A DNA stretch of 43,403 bases from Selenomonas sp. (GCF_024693525.1 NZ_JAILKR010000071.1:1-43403); one strand, 5' to 3'. Counted from the stretch's first letter, positions 28,784-37,852 are shown. Notes: a model not told the origin generated them from the letters alone. Translations and numbers: made by a program.

Positions 28784-30163
28784 ATGAAAAAGTATGATGT
28801 TGCGATTGTTGGCGGCGGCCCAGCCGGAGTCTTTGCCGCTTACGAGCTGGCAGAAAAAAAACCGGAGCTTCGCATCCTGGTTCTCGAAAGCGGCAAGGAT
28901 ATCTACCACCGCGTCTGCCCCATCTCAACGGGCAAAGTAAAAAGCTGCATCGGCTGCAAGCCCTGCAGCATCATGCGCGGCTTTGGCGGTGCCGGTGCCT
29001 TCTCCGATGGCAAGTATAACTTTACGACCCAGTTTGGCGGCTGGCTCAACGAATACCTGCCCGATAACGAAGTCATGGACCTCATCAACTACGTTGATAA
29101 GATTAACATGAAGCATGGCGCGCCGGCTGAAGTCTTCTCCACCGAGAATTCCAACATCGGCCAGCTGGCCCTGCAGCATGACCTCCATCTTCTCAGTGCC
29201 AGCGTCCGTCACCTCGGCACCGAAAACAACCTCAACATGCTCAAAGCTACCTATGAATATCTCAAGGACAAGGTTGAGTTCCGCTTCGAGTGCCCCGTTG
29301 CCCACATTCATTCCGATGGCGAGGGCCATAACAGTCTGGAACTAGAAAACGGCGAAACCCTTGAAGCCGATTATCTGATTGTGGCTCCGGGACGTGCCGG
29401 TGCTGAATGGTTCTCCAATGAATGTGATGCCCTGGGCCTCCAGCAAGAAAACAACCGCGTCGATGTCGGCGTTCGCGTTGAAGTCCCCGATGAAGTCTGG
29501 AACCATATCACTAGCCAGGTCTATGAAGCCAAACTCGTTTACCGCACGAAACGCTATGGCGACCAGGTTCGCACCTTCTGCATGAATCCCCACGGCCATG
29601 TTGTCATGGAAAATACCGATGGCATCGTAACGGTCAACGGTCATTCCTACAGTGACCCGAAACTCCAGAGCAATAACACGAACTTTGCTCTGCTAGTCAG
29701 CAACCGCTTCACGGAGCCCTTTAAATCCCCACATCAGTACGGCAAACGCATCGCTTCCTTCTCGAACATGCTCGGCGGCGGCATCATCGTCCAGCGCTTT
29801 GGCGACCTCATGAAGGGCCGCCGCACCAATGCCCATCGCATGACCAAGAGCTTCACAAAACCGACGCTACAGGCTACGCCAGGTGATTTGTCCCTGGTAC
29901 TGCCGAAACGTCATCTCGATAACATCATCGAAATGATTCAGGCCCTCAACAACATCGCCCCGGGTATGACCAACGACGACACTCTGCTCTACGGTGTTGA
30001 AGTCAAATTCTACAGCTCTCGGGTCGTTCTCTCTCAAGAACTGGAAACCACCCTCAAAAACGTCTTTGCCATCGGCGATGGTGCTGGCGTTACCCGCGGC
30101 CTTTCCCAGGCTGGTGCCAGCGGCGTCTATGTTGCCCGCCGCATCCTCGACCGGGTAAAATAA
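28784..30163 (+). CDS. FAD-dependent dehydrogenase (COG2509-like)
   Basis: A 459-residue flavoprotein of the conserved 'NAD(P)/FAD-dependent oxidoreductase' group. The N terminus has the dinucleotide-binding GGGPAG (10-15) and ends strand 2 with LESGKD; YLIVAPGRAG and NVFAIGDGAGVTRGLSQAGASG are the second FAD contacts. Unusual is a cysteine group after strand 2: Cys45 and C-x2-C-x2-C at 55, 58 and 61, followed by a GFGGAGAFSDGK loop. These could bind zinc or an iron-sulfur cluster, or act in redox. The substrate is unknown. ATG at 28784 follows GGAGGG. Monocistronic, with a long leader and a strong terminator. Confidence 0.85.
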   Translation: MKKYDVAIVGGGPAGVFAAYELAEKKPELRILVLESGKDIYHRVCPISTGKVKSCIGCKPCSIMRGFGGAGAFSDGKYNFTTQFGGWLNEYLPDNEVMDLINYVDKINMKHGAPAEVFSTENSNIGQLALQHDLHLLSASVRHLGTENNLNMLKATYEYLKDKVEFRFECPVAHIHSDGEGHNSLELENGETLEADYLIVAPGRAGAEWFSNECDALGLQQENNRVDVGVRVEVPDEVWNHITSQVYEAKLVYRTKRYGDQVRTFCMNPHGHVVMENTDGIVTVNGHSYSDPKLQSNNTNFALLVSNRFTEPFKSPHQYGKRIASFSNMLGGGIIVQRFGDLMKGRRTNAHRMTKSFTKPTLQATPGDLSLVLPKRHLDNIIEMIQALNNIAPGMTNDDTLLYGVEVKFYSSRVVLSQELETTLKNVFAIGDGAGVTRGLSQAGASGVYVARRILDRVK

Positions 30164-30171
30164 TCTGTTTA

Positions 30172-30225
30172 AAAAAAACGAGACGTACAAGTCCGCAGTG
30201 ACTTGTACGTCTCATTTTTATTTTA
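30172..30225. terminator. Bidirectional terminator between the FAD and MFS genes
   Basis: A perfect 14-bp stem (30180-30193 with 30200-30213), CGCAGT loop, A8 on the left and ATTTTTATTTT on the right. It serves the converging genes. Confidence 0.93.
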
Positions 30226-30226
30226 C

Positions 30227-31423
30227 TCAATCTGCATCTTCAATTTTCTCAAAAGAAATCTCATTCGTATCCCGACTGCGATACTGAATGACCGCCAACA
30301 GCAAAAACAATCCCATGATCCCGGCAATCCAGCCGAACATACCGGTAAAACCGATTTCCCCGGCCACCGTTCCCAGCGCCAAAATACCGGTACTCGTGCC
30401 AATATCCAACATATTGTAGAAGGTTGCACTGGCGGCACTATGACGGTCCGGCCTCACCTGATTGAGCATCCAAGTCAAAAGTGCCGGTAACAGGGCGCCA
30501 GCTCCTAGGCCATAAAAAGCCGATGCCACCAACAGCCAAACCAACGATGGAGCCCAAATCAAAAGCCCCAAAGCTGCCAAATAGGAAACTGCCCCAGGAA
30601 GAACCACGGCAAAGGCACCATAACGGTCTAAGAGTCTGCCGCCAAAGGGACGGGATATAAAGATAAACAACGTGCCGACTACAAAGAAAAGGCCAGCTCC
30701 TTCAATCCCCTTTTCTGCAGCCAGCATGGCAATGAAGGTATTGACGCTGCCATAGCCAGCACCAAACAAAACGGTCAGCAGGGCCGGCCCCCCAGTATTG
30801 CTTTCACACAAACGGTTGCGGATAGAAGAATGGATAGGCGGAACTTCTGGAAGTTCCGATACCGGCTTTTTCCCTCGGCAGATATAGGCAAAGAACAGTG
30901 CCAGCAGGGCAGCAGCTATCGAGGATAAGAAAAGATCTGCCGCCCCCTCGGACAAAAGCCACAGCCCTAAAGCTGGAGCCATGGCCATGGCTACGGTACT
31001 GCCTAAACCGAAATAGCCGATGCCTTCCCCCCGGCGGGAAGCCGGAATTACATCGGCAGCCAGCGCCGCAGCAAATGTCGTCGACAGTCCAAAGCCGAAG
31101 CCATGAATTACCCGGGCAAACACCAAGGCATTGATATTGGCAAACAGCATATAGCCTAGTGTAGCCAAAACACAAAGGACGAGGCCAACATACAGGCAAA
31201 GTTTCTTGCCAAAGGCCCGCACGCCTGTATCCGTAAACAAGCGGATAAAAATCGCCGAATAACCAAAAATACCGCCAATCAGTCCCATCTGCAATCCCGT
31301 AGCCCCAAGGCTTGCCGCATACAAGGTAATCGTCGGCAGCAAAAAATGAAAGCTAGCAAACAGCAAGCCATTTGCCGCAATCAACGCACCAAAATTCCGT
31401 GTCCATAATTTTTCTTTTGTCAA
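30227..31423 (-). CDS. Major facilitator superfamily transporter
   Basis: A 398-residue MFS protein with about 12 membrane helices. Motif A-like segment GGIFGYSAIFIRLFTDTG between helices 2 and 3, ARVIHGFGFGLSTTF (motif B region) and GRLLDRYG after helix 8 place it in the drug/metabolite exporter-like group. The substrate is unknown. The start is TTG at 31421-31423, about ten bases after AAAGGAG. The promoter has two matching operators, so expression is probably tightly repressed; no regulator gene is adjacent. Confidence 0.85.
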   Translation of the reverse strand: MTKEKLWTRNFGALIAANGLLFASFHFLLPTITLYAASLGATGLQMGLIGGIFGYSAIFIRLFTDTGVRAFGKKLCLYVGLVLCVLATLGYMLFANINALVFARVIHGFGFGLSTTFAAALAADVIPASRRGEGIGYFGLGSTVAMAMAPALGLWLLSEGAADLFLSSIAAALLALFFAYICRGKKPVSELPEVPPIHSSIRNRLCESNTGGPALLTVLFGAGYGSVNTFIAMLAAEKGIEGAGLFFVVGTLFIFISRPFGGRLLDRYGAFAVVLPGAVSYLAALGLLIWAPSLVWLLVASAFYGLGAGALLPALLTWMLNQVRPDRHSAASATFYNMLDIGTSTGILALGTVAGEIGFTGMFGWIAGIMGLFLLLAVIQYRSRDTNEISFEKIEDAD

Positions 31424-31441
31424 AACGATATCGCTCCTTTC

Positions 31442-31501
31442 TGTAATTGACCCGTCAATTACAATAACCTATTATAATATGTAATAATTGACATGTCAAT
31501 T
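31442..31501 (-). promoter_or_regulatory. MFS promoter flanked by two identical-core operators
   Basis: The promoter is perfect consensus on the minus strand: TTGACA (31494-31499), 17 bases, TATAAT (31471-31476). Two inverted repeats share the core AATTGAC-NN-GTCAATT: one (31486-31501) covers the -35 box; the other (31442-31463, arms of ten bases) begins about where transcription starts. This layout is typical of repression by a dimeric TetR- or MarR-type regulator. Confidence 0.85.
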
Positions 31502-31536
31502 TCGTTGTTATTAGACGACTGACAAAACACCTGCAT

Positions 31537-31566
31537 AAAAAAAAACAGCCTGTCTAAGACAAGCTG
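31537..31566 (-). terminator. Terminator of the nucleosidase-like unit
   Basis: On the minus strand CAGCTTGTC pairs with GACAGGCTG (one T-G) around a TTA loop, followed by T9. Confidence 0.88.
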
Positions 31567-31607
31567 CTTGGTAAGGTAAGTCATCCACGGACACCACTAT
31601 GCACCAG

Positions 31608-32363
31608 TCAATTGCCGGTCAAAGCTTTATCGTACTGTTGGGCCACTGCCAGCACAAACCGCTGGCATACCTTTGCCGATTCTGGCCGAAATTCTTCTGC
31701 CCGGAATTCCGTATTGGACAATATGCGGATGCCCAGGAAAGGAATCCCGTACTGCTGACAGATTTGTGCTGCCGAATTGACTTCCATATCTTCACAGGAT
31801 GAGCCAAACTGGTTGTGCGAAAATTGCAGGCGTGCCTTTTGCCGGTTCCAGGTATTGCAGCTGGCGATACAGCCAGCCACCACCCGGCCCCTTTTGTAGT
31901 CCTTGGCCACAACTTGTGCCGCTGCCAACAGCTTTTCATCCCCAGGATAATAGACGGCTTGAGGGACAAAAGACTGAGTTTCCTCATCGTAAGCATAAGA
32001 ACCCATAAGCTCCATGTGCCGCCAATCCACAAAATCTTCCTGTGCACTGCGATAGGAGCTGGCATCAAAGGAACGCCGGCCCAATACGATATCGTAGGCC
32101 TTCAGTGCCGGGTCATGACCGCCCGCAGTTCCCTGGCTTATCACTGCCGTAGGACGGAATTTTTCGATCCCCAGCGCCGTAGCCGCCGCCGCATTGGTCA
32201 TACCAATGGAAGTCACAGCCACCACCAGATTCACTTCTTGGTACTTGCCTTCAACGAAGCGCCACTGCCCCACGAACTGCTCCTGCGGGTCTGTTAAAGC
32301 CTCCAGCAGCAGTTCTGTTTCCATATTCATAGCGCCTTCAATCATTATCTTCCGGGTATCCAT
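31608..32363 (-). CDS. MTA/SAH-nucleosidase-like (PNP/UDP superfamily) enzyme with Asp-to-Asn change
   Basis: A 251-residue PNP/UDP-superfamily protein resembling 5'-methylthioadenosine/S-adenosylhomocysteine nucleosidase. Kept are the N-terminal Glu15 (GAMNMETELL), the glycine-rich SQGTAGGHDPALKAYDIV, and the ribose-site ME pair Met193-Glu194 (SCEDMEVNSAA). In MTA/SAH nucleosidases the base is protonated by an Asp in a conserved SD motif; here it reads ILSNTEF, with Asn217. In PNPs, Asn at the equivalent site goes with 6-oxopurine use, so substrate may differ. ATG at 32363 follows GGGGCGGAG; the open frame extends nine codons upstream. It lies 23 bases after the gene above, in one unit with it. 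Confidence 0.8.
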   Translation of the reverse strand: MDTRKIMIEGAMNMETELLLEALTDPQEQFVGQWRFVEGKYQEVNLVVAVTSIGMTNAAAATALGIEKFRPTAVISQGTAGGHDPALKAYDIVLGRRSFDASSYRSAQEDFVDWRHMELMGSYAYDEETQSFVPQAVYYPGDEKLLAAAQVVAKDYKRGRVVAGCIASCNTWNRQKARLQFSHNQFGSSCEDMEVNSAAQICQQYGIPFLGIRILSNTEFRAEEFRPESAKVCQRFVLAVAQQYDKALTGN

Positions 32364-32386
32364 TTTCTCCGCCCCTTTGCCGAAAT

Positions 32387-32983
32387 TCAATCGTTACGAC
32401 ATAGACTGTACTCCCCCTGACCGGAACTTGTCAATACATAATTTACCGCCATGAGAATCCCGGCAATAAACTGCTGCCGCAGAGCATAGTAATCCTGAGC
32501 CTTGCCACCAGCTTCAATCCAATAGGCACCATGAACATCAAACCGCTGCTGCCAGCAAAAATGGGTCTCGCTTTTGTCCGTGACGATGTTCACCCCATCA
32601 CAGGGCATGCCATCTAAGGTACAATCATCAATCCGCTGATAGCACTCGCCAGCCGTACTGTTTTTCCCCGCTGCTTTTTCTGCACCAAAGGTATACGCCA
32701 CAGCCTTCAAGTCGTCCAGCCGCTCTTCATGACCAGTCAGGATTTTCACAATCAGCTTGGCATAACGCTTTTCCACGCTTTCAATGCGGCCGCTGAGCCA
32801 GCCGTGAATATTGGCTTCATCGATAATCTCCTCTAGGGGACGCCCCTCACTTTGAACATAATCCGCTCCTGAATCCAGCCAGCCTTCCTGCACTGCCTTA
32901 TCTGCCATGCGGCGCAAAAGTTCTTCCTGCACCATTATCTTTTCATACATTCGATAGTGAATCGGCCCTAAAAAAGCACTCAT
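32387..32983 (-). CDS. Conserved protein of unknown function
   Basis: A 198-residue soluble protein that I do not place in a named family. It opens MSAFLGPIHYRMYEKIMVQEELL, looks mostly helical, and has a central NIHGWLSGRIESVEKRYAKLI segment. Four Cys are scattered in the C-terminal half (CYQRIDDC, MPCDG, FCWQQ, LCRND), without a clear metal motif. It has an AGGGAGG box before ATG 32983. It is first in a two-gene unit with the nucleosidase-like gene, which suggests a linked role; the nature of that role is unknown. Confidence 0.7.
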   Translation of the reverse strand: MSAFLGPIHYRMYEKIMVQEELLRRMADKAVQEGWLDSGADYVQSEGRPLEEIIDEANIHGWLSGRIESVEKRYAKLIVKILTGHEERLDDLKAVAYTFGAEKAAGKNSTAGECYQRIDDCTLDGMPCDGVNIVTDKSETHFCWQQRFDVHGAYWIEAGGKAQDYYALRQQFIAGILMAVNYVLTSSGQGEYSLCRND

Positions 32984-33052
32984 TCTATTACCTCCCTTTC
33001 GTATTTAAAACTATACGGAAAAATGGGGAGGCCGTCTGTAAAAAATGTTACA

Positions 33053-33092
33053 AGACAAAAAAGCTGTCCCCCCTTCAAGGAAGACAGCTTTT
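33053..33092 (-). terminator. Terminator of the permease gene
   Basis: On the minus strand AAAAGCTGTC (33083-33092) pairs with GACAGCTTTT (33059-33068), followed by TTGTC. The interior is partly paired with G-rich bases. Confidence 0.85.
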
Positions 33093-33102
33093 CCTATTCT
33101 GC

Positions 33103-34386
33103 TTAAAGATAACGCAGCCAAACGTATACATTTGCCATAATAATCGTCAGCACCATAACCGGGAACGCCACTTTCATGAACCCCAGGAAGGAAATCTGAC
33201 GACCACGCTGTGCTGCCATCGAGGCAACCACAACGTTAGCACTGGCACCAATCAAAGTACCATTGCCCCCCAAGCAAGCACCAAGTGCCAGCGACCACCA
33301 GAGCGGGTCAAGATTGGTAAGGCCCATCTGCCCCATATCCTGAATCAAGGGAATCAGGGTGGCGACAAAGGGAATGTTATCGATAAAAGCTGAAGCGATA
33401 GCACTCATCCAGAGAATCAGCACTGCCGTAGCCGTAACATCCCCATTGGTGAGCTTGATGGCCTCAGCCGCCAGCATCTTGATAACCCCCGTTTCCACCA
33501 AAGCGCCTACCAGTACAAACAGACCGGCGAAGAAGAAAATAGCCAGCCACTCGACCTTCGAGAGGACTTTGGCAATCATCGCCTCATTGCGGGTGAAGGT
33601 AATGAGCAGCAACAAGCCTGCTCCCGTAAGAGCAGCTGTAGCCGTTTCCAGCCCCAACGCCCCATGCATGACAAACAGGGAAATCGTAATGAAGATGACA
33701 AATAAGCACTTCTTCAACAGCTTCACATCGGAAATCTGGCTTTTCGCATTGAGGCGCATAACCTTTTCCTGAAGGTCCGGCTGGGTCTTGAGCCCCTTGC
33801 CATAGAGCAGAATAAGGAGTGCCTGCACAACGATGAAGATAACAATCGATACCCCAGTCATATTCATGACAAAATCCATGAAGTTAAGGCCTACAGCACT
33901 GCCAATCATGATGTTTGGCGGATCACCGATAAGGGTAGCTGTACCACCAATGTTCGAAGACAGAATCTGCGAAATCAGATAAGGTTTGACATCTACCTTG
34001 AGCTGAGCGGTGATGCTGAAAGTAATCGGCACTGTCAGCAGGACCGTCGTGACATTATCCAGCAAGGCGGAACAAATCATTGTCAGCGTCGACAATGCGA
34101 CGAGCAACGCAATAGGACGAGCCTTTACCTTTTTGGCCGCCCAAATGGCCAGAAAGTTGAAAAGTCCGGTCTCACTGGTGATATTGACGATAATCATCAT
34201 ACCCATTAAGAGCCCTAAGGTATTAAAATCGATGTGATGAATAGCAGTTTCCTGACTGATGATACCACCGAGTATCATCAGCATAGCTCCAAAAATACCG
34301 ACAATCGTACGGTGAACCTTCTCGGAAATAATCAGCGCATAAGCAGTAACAAAAATGATAACTGCCACGGTTGTGCTGCTCAGCAA
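33103..34386 (-). CDS. ArsB/NhaD-type permease
   Basis: A 427-residue integral membrane protein with about 11 helices from the ArsB/NhaD/citrate-type ion transporter superfamily. Typical segments are FNTLGLLMGMMIIVNI, CSALLDNVTTVLLTVPI, SNIGGTATLIGDPPNIMIGSA and GACLGGNGTLIGASANVV, the paired helix-break motifs of this family. It could be a sodium/proton antiporter or exporter; no arsR or arsenate gene is near, so arsenite export is not indicated. The frame opens with TTG at 34384-34386, weakly preceded by AGTGGA. Downstream of the small protein at 34425 and possibly in its unit. Confidence 0.85.
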   Translation of the reverse strand: MLSSTTVAVIIFVTAYALIISEKVHRTIVGIFGAMLMILGGIISQETAIHHIDFNTLGLLMGMMIIVNITSETGLFNFLAIWAAKKVKARPIALLVALSTLTMICSALLDNVTTVLLTVPITFSITAQLKVDVKPYLISQILSSNIGGTATLIGDPPNIMIGSAVGLNFMDFVMNMTGVSIVIFIVVQALLILLYGKGLKTQPDLQEKVMRLNAKSQISDVKLLKKCLFVIFITISLFVMHGALGLETATAALTGAGLLLLITFTRNEAMIAKVLSKVEWLAIFFFAGLFVLVGALVETGVIKMLAAEAIKLTNGDVTATAVLILWMSAIASAFIDNIPFVATLIPLIQDMGQMGLTNLDPLWWSLALGACLGGNGTLIGASANVVVASMAAQRGRQISFLGFMKVAFPVMVLTIIMANVYVWLRYL

Positions 34387-34424
34387 TACAATCCACTTCT
34401 TTCTTTACTTATACTGGTTCTAAT

Positions 34425-34736
34425 TTACTGGTTCTTCTTGTACTTCGGGACCAGCACGATGTTTTCTCCCTCACGCTTAATCTTGAAGGAATACTTCTGG
34501 ATTCCCCCGCGAAACAGCTCCATCTTGAGCTGCAACAGAGCCTTGCCCAGTTCCTCGGTAAGCTCCGGCGTGAAACCGGCCTTGCCGAGCTGTGCTGGCG
34601 GTTCGATGCCGGCACGCTCGCGGCGCTTCTGCTCAGCAACTTTCTCCGCCTTAATGAAGGTGTCCTCCAGGGTAACTTCCTCCACGTAGTTCTGGAACAT
34701 ATCCTTATCCGTAAGGCCTTTTGGTATCTTGCTCAT
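34425..34736 (-). CDS. Small charged protein of unknown function
   Basis: A 103-residue protein that I do not recognise. It is highly charged, with ELTEELGKALLQLKMELFRGGIQKYSFKIKREGENIVL suggesting a helix then a beta hairpin at the C terminus. It has no Cys, membrane helix or signal peptide. ATG at 34736 begins one base after the glnS stop and has AAGGG five bases before it, so translation is coupled to glnS. A link to tRNA or translation is plausible from position only. Confidence 0.72.
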   Translation of the reverse strand: MSKIPKGLTDKDMFQNYVEEVTLEDTFIKAEKVAEQKRRERAGIEPPAQLGKAGFTPELTEELGKALLQLKMELFRGGIQKYSFKIKREGENIVLVPKYKKNQ

Positions 34737-34737
34737 C

Positions 34738-36414
34738 TTATCCCTTCTTTACTTTCGCCCAACTGTCGCGCAAGCCGACCACCCGGTTGAATACGAGTTT
34801 ATCCGGCGTAGTATCCGGGTCCACGACAAAATAGCCCGTGCGCAGGAACTGATAGTGGGTACCTGCCGCCGTAAGCTTGACACTGGGTTCAATCCACGCA
34901 TTTTCAATCGTCTCCAGCGAATTCTTGTTGAGCGCCTCCAGAAAATCAGACGGAACATTGCCGTTCTCATCCGACTCGATGAGGTAATCATAAAGACGTA
35001 CTTCCGCTGGCAGCGCCGTCTTGGCAGCAACCCAGTGAATCGTGCCCTTGATTTTACGGCCAGCCGTTGCTCCGCCGGTCTTTGAATCCAGATCAGCCGT
35101 ACAATGAAGCTCTATTACCTGGCCATTTTCATCTTTGATTACTTCCTCGCATTTGATGATGTAGGCGTGTTTGAGACGAACCTCGCCACCCGGTTTGAGA
35201 CGGAAGTATTTCTTCGGCGGTTCTTCCATGAAGTCTTCCTGCTCGATGTAGATTTCCCGCGAGAACGGCACAAAGCGGCGGCCGCCATGCATGGGGTTGT
35301 TGTCAGCCAGCAGATACTCCTCTTTATCCTCCGGGTAGTTGGTGATGATGACCTTCAGCGGACGCAGCACCGCCATGACGCGGTCAGCATTCTCATTGAG
35401 GTCATCGCGGACGCAATGCTCCAGCATGCTGACATCTACCAGGCTGTCTGCCTTGGCCACACCGATTTCTTCGCAGAACTTGCGCAGGGATGCCGGCGTA
35501 TAACCGCGGCGGCGAAGTCCCGAAATCGTCGGCATGCGGGGGTCATCCCAACCGCTGACGAAATGTTCTTCCACCAACTGACGCAGTTTGCGCTTACTAG
35601 TAACCGTATTGGTAAGATTCAACCGGGCAAACTCAATCTGACGGGGACGGGTGTTGGCATCAAAGCCCAGGGACTCCAGCAACCAATCATAGAAGGGACG
35701 ATGCTCCTCAAATTCCAGCGTGCAGACCGAATGGGTAATCCCCTCAATCGCATCCGAAAGCGGATGGGCAAAGTCATACATCGGATAGATGCACCAAGCA
35801 TCCCCCGTGCGATGATGATGGGCATGGGCGATGCGGTAGATAACGGTATCCCGCAGGACCATATTCGGCGATGCCATATCAATCTTAGCGCGCAGAACCT
35901 TTTCCCCATCGGCGAATTCGCCAGCCTTCATGCGGGCAAACAAATCCAGGTTCTCCTCAACACTGCGGTTGCGGTAAGGGCTTTCCTTGCCGGGTTCCGT
36001 AAGGGTTCCGCGATAGGCACGGATTTCATCTGCCGACAAGTCATCCACATAAGCCAGGCCTTTTTTGATGAGCTCACAGGCATATTCATAAAGCTTGTCA
36101 AAGTAATCCGATGCATAGAACATGCGGTTCTGCCAGGAAAAACCAAGCCAATGAATATCTTCCTGAATGGAATCCACGTATTCCGTATCTTCCTTAGTCG
36201 GATTCGTGTCATCGAAGCGAAGATTGCAAAGGCCATGGTTGTGCTCGGCCAGACCAAAATTCAAGCAAATCGATTTGGCGTGGCCGATATGGAGATAACC
36301 ATTCGGCTCAGGTGGGAAACGCGTATGAATACCTTCCGTATACTTTCCGTTCTTCTGGTCTTCCTCAATCGCATTCTGAATAAAGTTGGAAGCGATCGTC
36401 GTATTCTCTGCCAT
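34738..36414 (-). CDS. glnS: Glutaminyl-tRNA synthetase
   Basis: Charges tRNA(Gln) directly. The 558-residue class I enzyme has [12 protein letters not shown] (34-45, HIGH motif), [25 protein letters not shown] and the KMSKS-equivalent VTSKRKL (271-277, with Thr where E. coli has Met), plus the C-terminal beta-barrel anticodon domain. GlnRS is absent in most Firmicutes, which use GatCAB, but occurs in Negativicutes, consistent with early transfer. ATG at 36414 has GGAG eight bases upstream; the longer frame to 36441 lacks support. It follows the HD gene by 13 bases. Confidence 0.97.
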   Translation of the reverse strand: MAENTTIASNFIQNAIEEDQKNGKYTEGIHTRFPPEPNGYLHIGHAKSICLNFGLAEHNHGLCNLRFDDTNPTKEDTEYVDSIQEDIHWLGFSWQNRMFYASDYFDKLYEYACELIKKGLAYVDDLSADEIRAYRGTLTEPGKESPYRNRSVEENLDLFARMKAGEFADGEKVLRAKIDMASPNMVLRDTVIYRIAHAHHHRTGDAWCIYPMYDFAHPLSDAIEGITHSVCTLEFEEHRPFYDWLLESLGFDANTRPRQIEFARLNLTNTVTSKRKLRQLVEEHFVSGWDDPRMPTISGLRRRGYTPASLRKFCEEIGVAKADSLVDVSMLEHCVRDDLNENADRVMAVLRPLKVIITNYPEDKEEYLLADNNPMHGGRRFVPFSREIYIEQEDFMEEPPKKYFRLKPGGEVRLKHAYIIKCEEVIKDENGQVIELHCTADLDSKTGGATAGRKIKGTIHWVAAKTALPAEVRLYDYLIESDENGNVPSDFLEALNKNSLETIENAWIEPSVKLTAAGTHYQFLRTGYFVVDPDTTPDKLVFNRVVGLRDSWAKVKKG

Positions 36415-36427
36415 TTGATTCTCTCCT

Positions 36428-37228
36428 TTATAAATCCACACGGTCTTCCGCCGCGCATTTTTCCTTGATATATTCCCGCAAACGGCGGATGCCCTTATCC
36501 AGGCCTTCCTGTTCCGGCAGGTACTTGATAATCAAATCAACGTACCCTCGTTCCACCATTTTGCGAAGGGTCCAGCTGTAATTGATGTCATACACCCACA
36601 TGAGCCGCACGAGTTTCCGGTCTCCATGAGTCCGCAGACGATGGTAATCCGCCTGTTTTCCCTCGGCAAAATCCCGAACAAAATCCGGACTTACCAACTG
36701 GCTGGCATCGCTAGGGACAAAGTTTGGCGCTTTTTGTGCCCCATCCGGTGCCAGATACGGCGAAAGGACGCGGTAAATATCGAGCTTGTCCGCATCCCGC
36801 AACAAACGGGCAAAAACCAGTTTGCGATGGTCATCCGTCGCTTCGATTTCCTTCTTATTGTGGTTGCGGATGGCAAAGCGAACCACCGCCTCGTCTTCTA
36901 GCGACAGTTCCGCCATATAGGGCATTTCCTCGGACAGCACCTTTAACCCCAGGTCTGCATGATCTTCGGACTGCGCATCGTTAAAGGTCTTATAAATGCT
37001 GTACTGACGAAATCTGCCCACATCATGGAACAGCCCCATGACCTCTGCCAATTGAACATCATGGTCATTCAGCTGCAAATGCTGGGCCAGTTCCTTTGCG
37101 ATTTGGGTGACATAGCCCGTATGAATCATCTTGATGCGTATGCCTTGCATGACTTCTTCGTCATCCGTAACAAACTGCGCCATATAATCATCCATCCAGC
37201 TATGCATTTTTTTTAGTAATTCTTCCAT
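36428..37228 (-). CDS. HD-domain phosphohydrolase-like protein
   Basis: A 266-residue HD-superfamily protein. Metal ligands are visible: an early His (IHTGYV), the HD doublet in GLFHDVGRF, a later His (NHNKKE) and Asp in [11 protein letters not shown]. These proteins hydrolyse phosphate esters or nucleotides; the substrate is unknown. It starts a unit with glnS and is preceded by its own promoter. The C-terminal part (about 200-266) is helical, ending [12 protein letters not shown]. Confidence 0.85.
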   Translation of the reverse strand: MEELLKKMHSWMDDYMAQFVTDDEEVMQGIRIKMIHTGYVTQIAKELAQHLQLNDHDVQLAEVMGLFHDVGRFRQYSIYKTFNDAQSEDHADLGLKVLSEEMPYMAELSLEDEAVVRFAIRNHNKKEIEATDDHRKLVFARLLRDADKLDIYRVLSPYLAPDGAQKAPNFVPSDASQLVSPDFVRDFAEGKQADYHRLRTHGDRKLVRLMWVYDINYSWTLRKMVERGYVDLIIKYLPEQEGLDKGIRRLREYIKEKCAAEDRVDL

Positions 37229-37271
37229 TACTCGTCTTCCTTACTAACCAATCTGGACACTGCATGAAAAC

Positions 37272-37300
37272 ATTATACTACGAAGGGAATTGTCACGCAA
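37272..37300 (-). promoter_or_regulatory. Promoter of the HD-glnS unit
   Basis: TTGCGT (37295-37300) and TATAAT (37272-37277) on the minus strand are 17 bases apart. Confidence 0.75.
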
Positions 37301-37333
37301 TATCGTGAAATTCCCCGCAATTTTCCTCGCCTA

Positions 37334-37852
37334 TCAATTTTCAATCAGGATATGAAGCTTGCGCAAATCCTCACGGATTGCCTGCAGGGTTTCCTCATCG
37401 GGAACCCTCACGGTATGCATATGAACTCCGCCAGTCACCACCAGCAGCGGATTGGCCTGGCACTTCTGCATCTTAGACAAAAAGGCCCGGATATCCCGGC
37501 GATTTTCCAGCAGCAAGTCGCCGCGAATCGGACCGTAAAGCGGATGCTCCACGATAACATCCAGCACCGCACCGCCATTGTCGACGATGGCCAGCAGCTC
37601 CTGTTCCATCCCCGCAGCATCATGCTGGCATACCAAGGTAACCATCTGGCTTGCCTGGCCCTGCTCCTGAGGCAAGATGTAGCCCCGCGGCGTGGCGAAA
37701 ATCTGCACGCCCTGGGCCCGCAGAATACTGATATCGCCGACAATAATCTGGCGGCTGACACCAAATTCCCGGGACAGCTTCGTTCCCGTCAGCGGCTGCT
37801 CCGCTTCCTTCAGGCGTTCAAACAATTTTCTCCGGCGTTCTTCCGTATTCAT
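37334..37852 (-). CDS. niaR: Niacin-responsive repressor NiaR (YrxA family)
   Basis: Repressor of NAD biosynthesis and niacin uptake, using nicotinic acid as co-repressor. The 172-residue protein has an N-terminal winged helix (about 1-60, LSREFGVSRQIIVGDISILRAQG as HTH) and a C-terminal 3H domain with the metal/niacin-binding His residues in CQHDA, VEHPLYGPI and TGGVHMHTV. ATG at 37852 follows AAAGGGG by seven bases; a TTG two codons earlier is possible. No NAD genes lie nearby and no NiaR operator was recognised here. Confidence 0.92.
   Translation of the reverse strand: MNTEERRRKLFERLKEAEQPLTGTKLSREFGVSRQIIVGDISILRAQGVQIFATPRGYILPQEQGQASQMVTLVCQHDAAGMEQELLAIVDNGGAVLDVIVEHPLYGPIRGDLLLENRRDIRAFLSKMQKCQANPLLVVTGGVHMHTVRVPDEETLQAIREDLRKLHILIEN

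Noticed and set aside
33103..34386. Arsenite efflux pump ArsB
   Set aside because: Same superfamily, but no arsR, arsC or arsA nearby and no ArsB-specific feature recognised; kept as a general ArsB/NhaD-type permease.
35104..36468. A 454-codon frame opposite glnS
   Set aside because: Antisense shadow of glnS with no recognisable domain or ribosome binding site.
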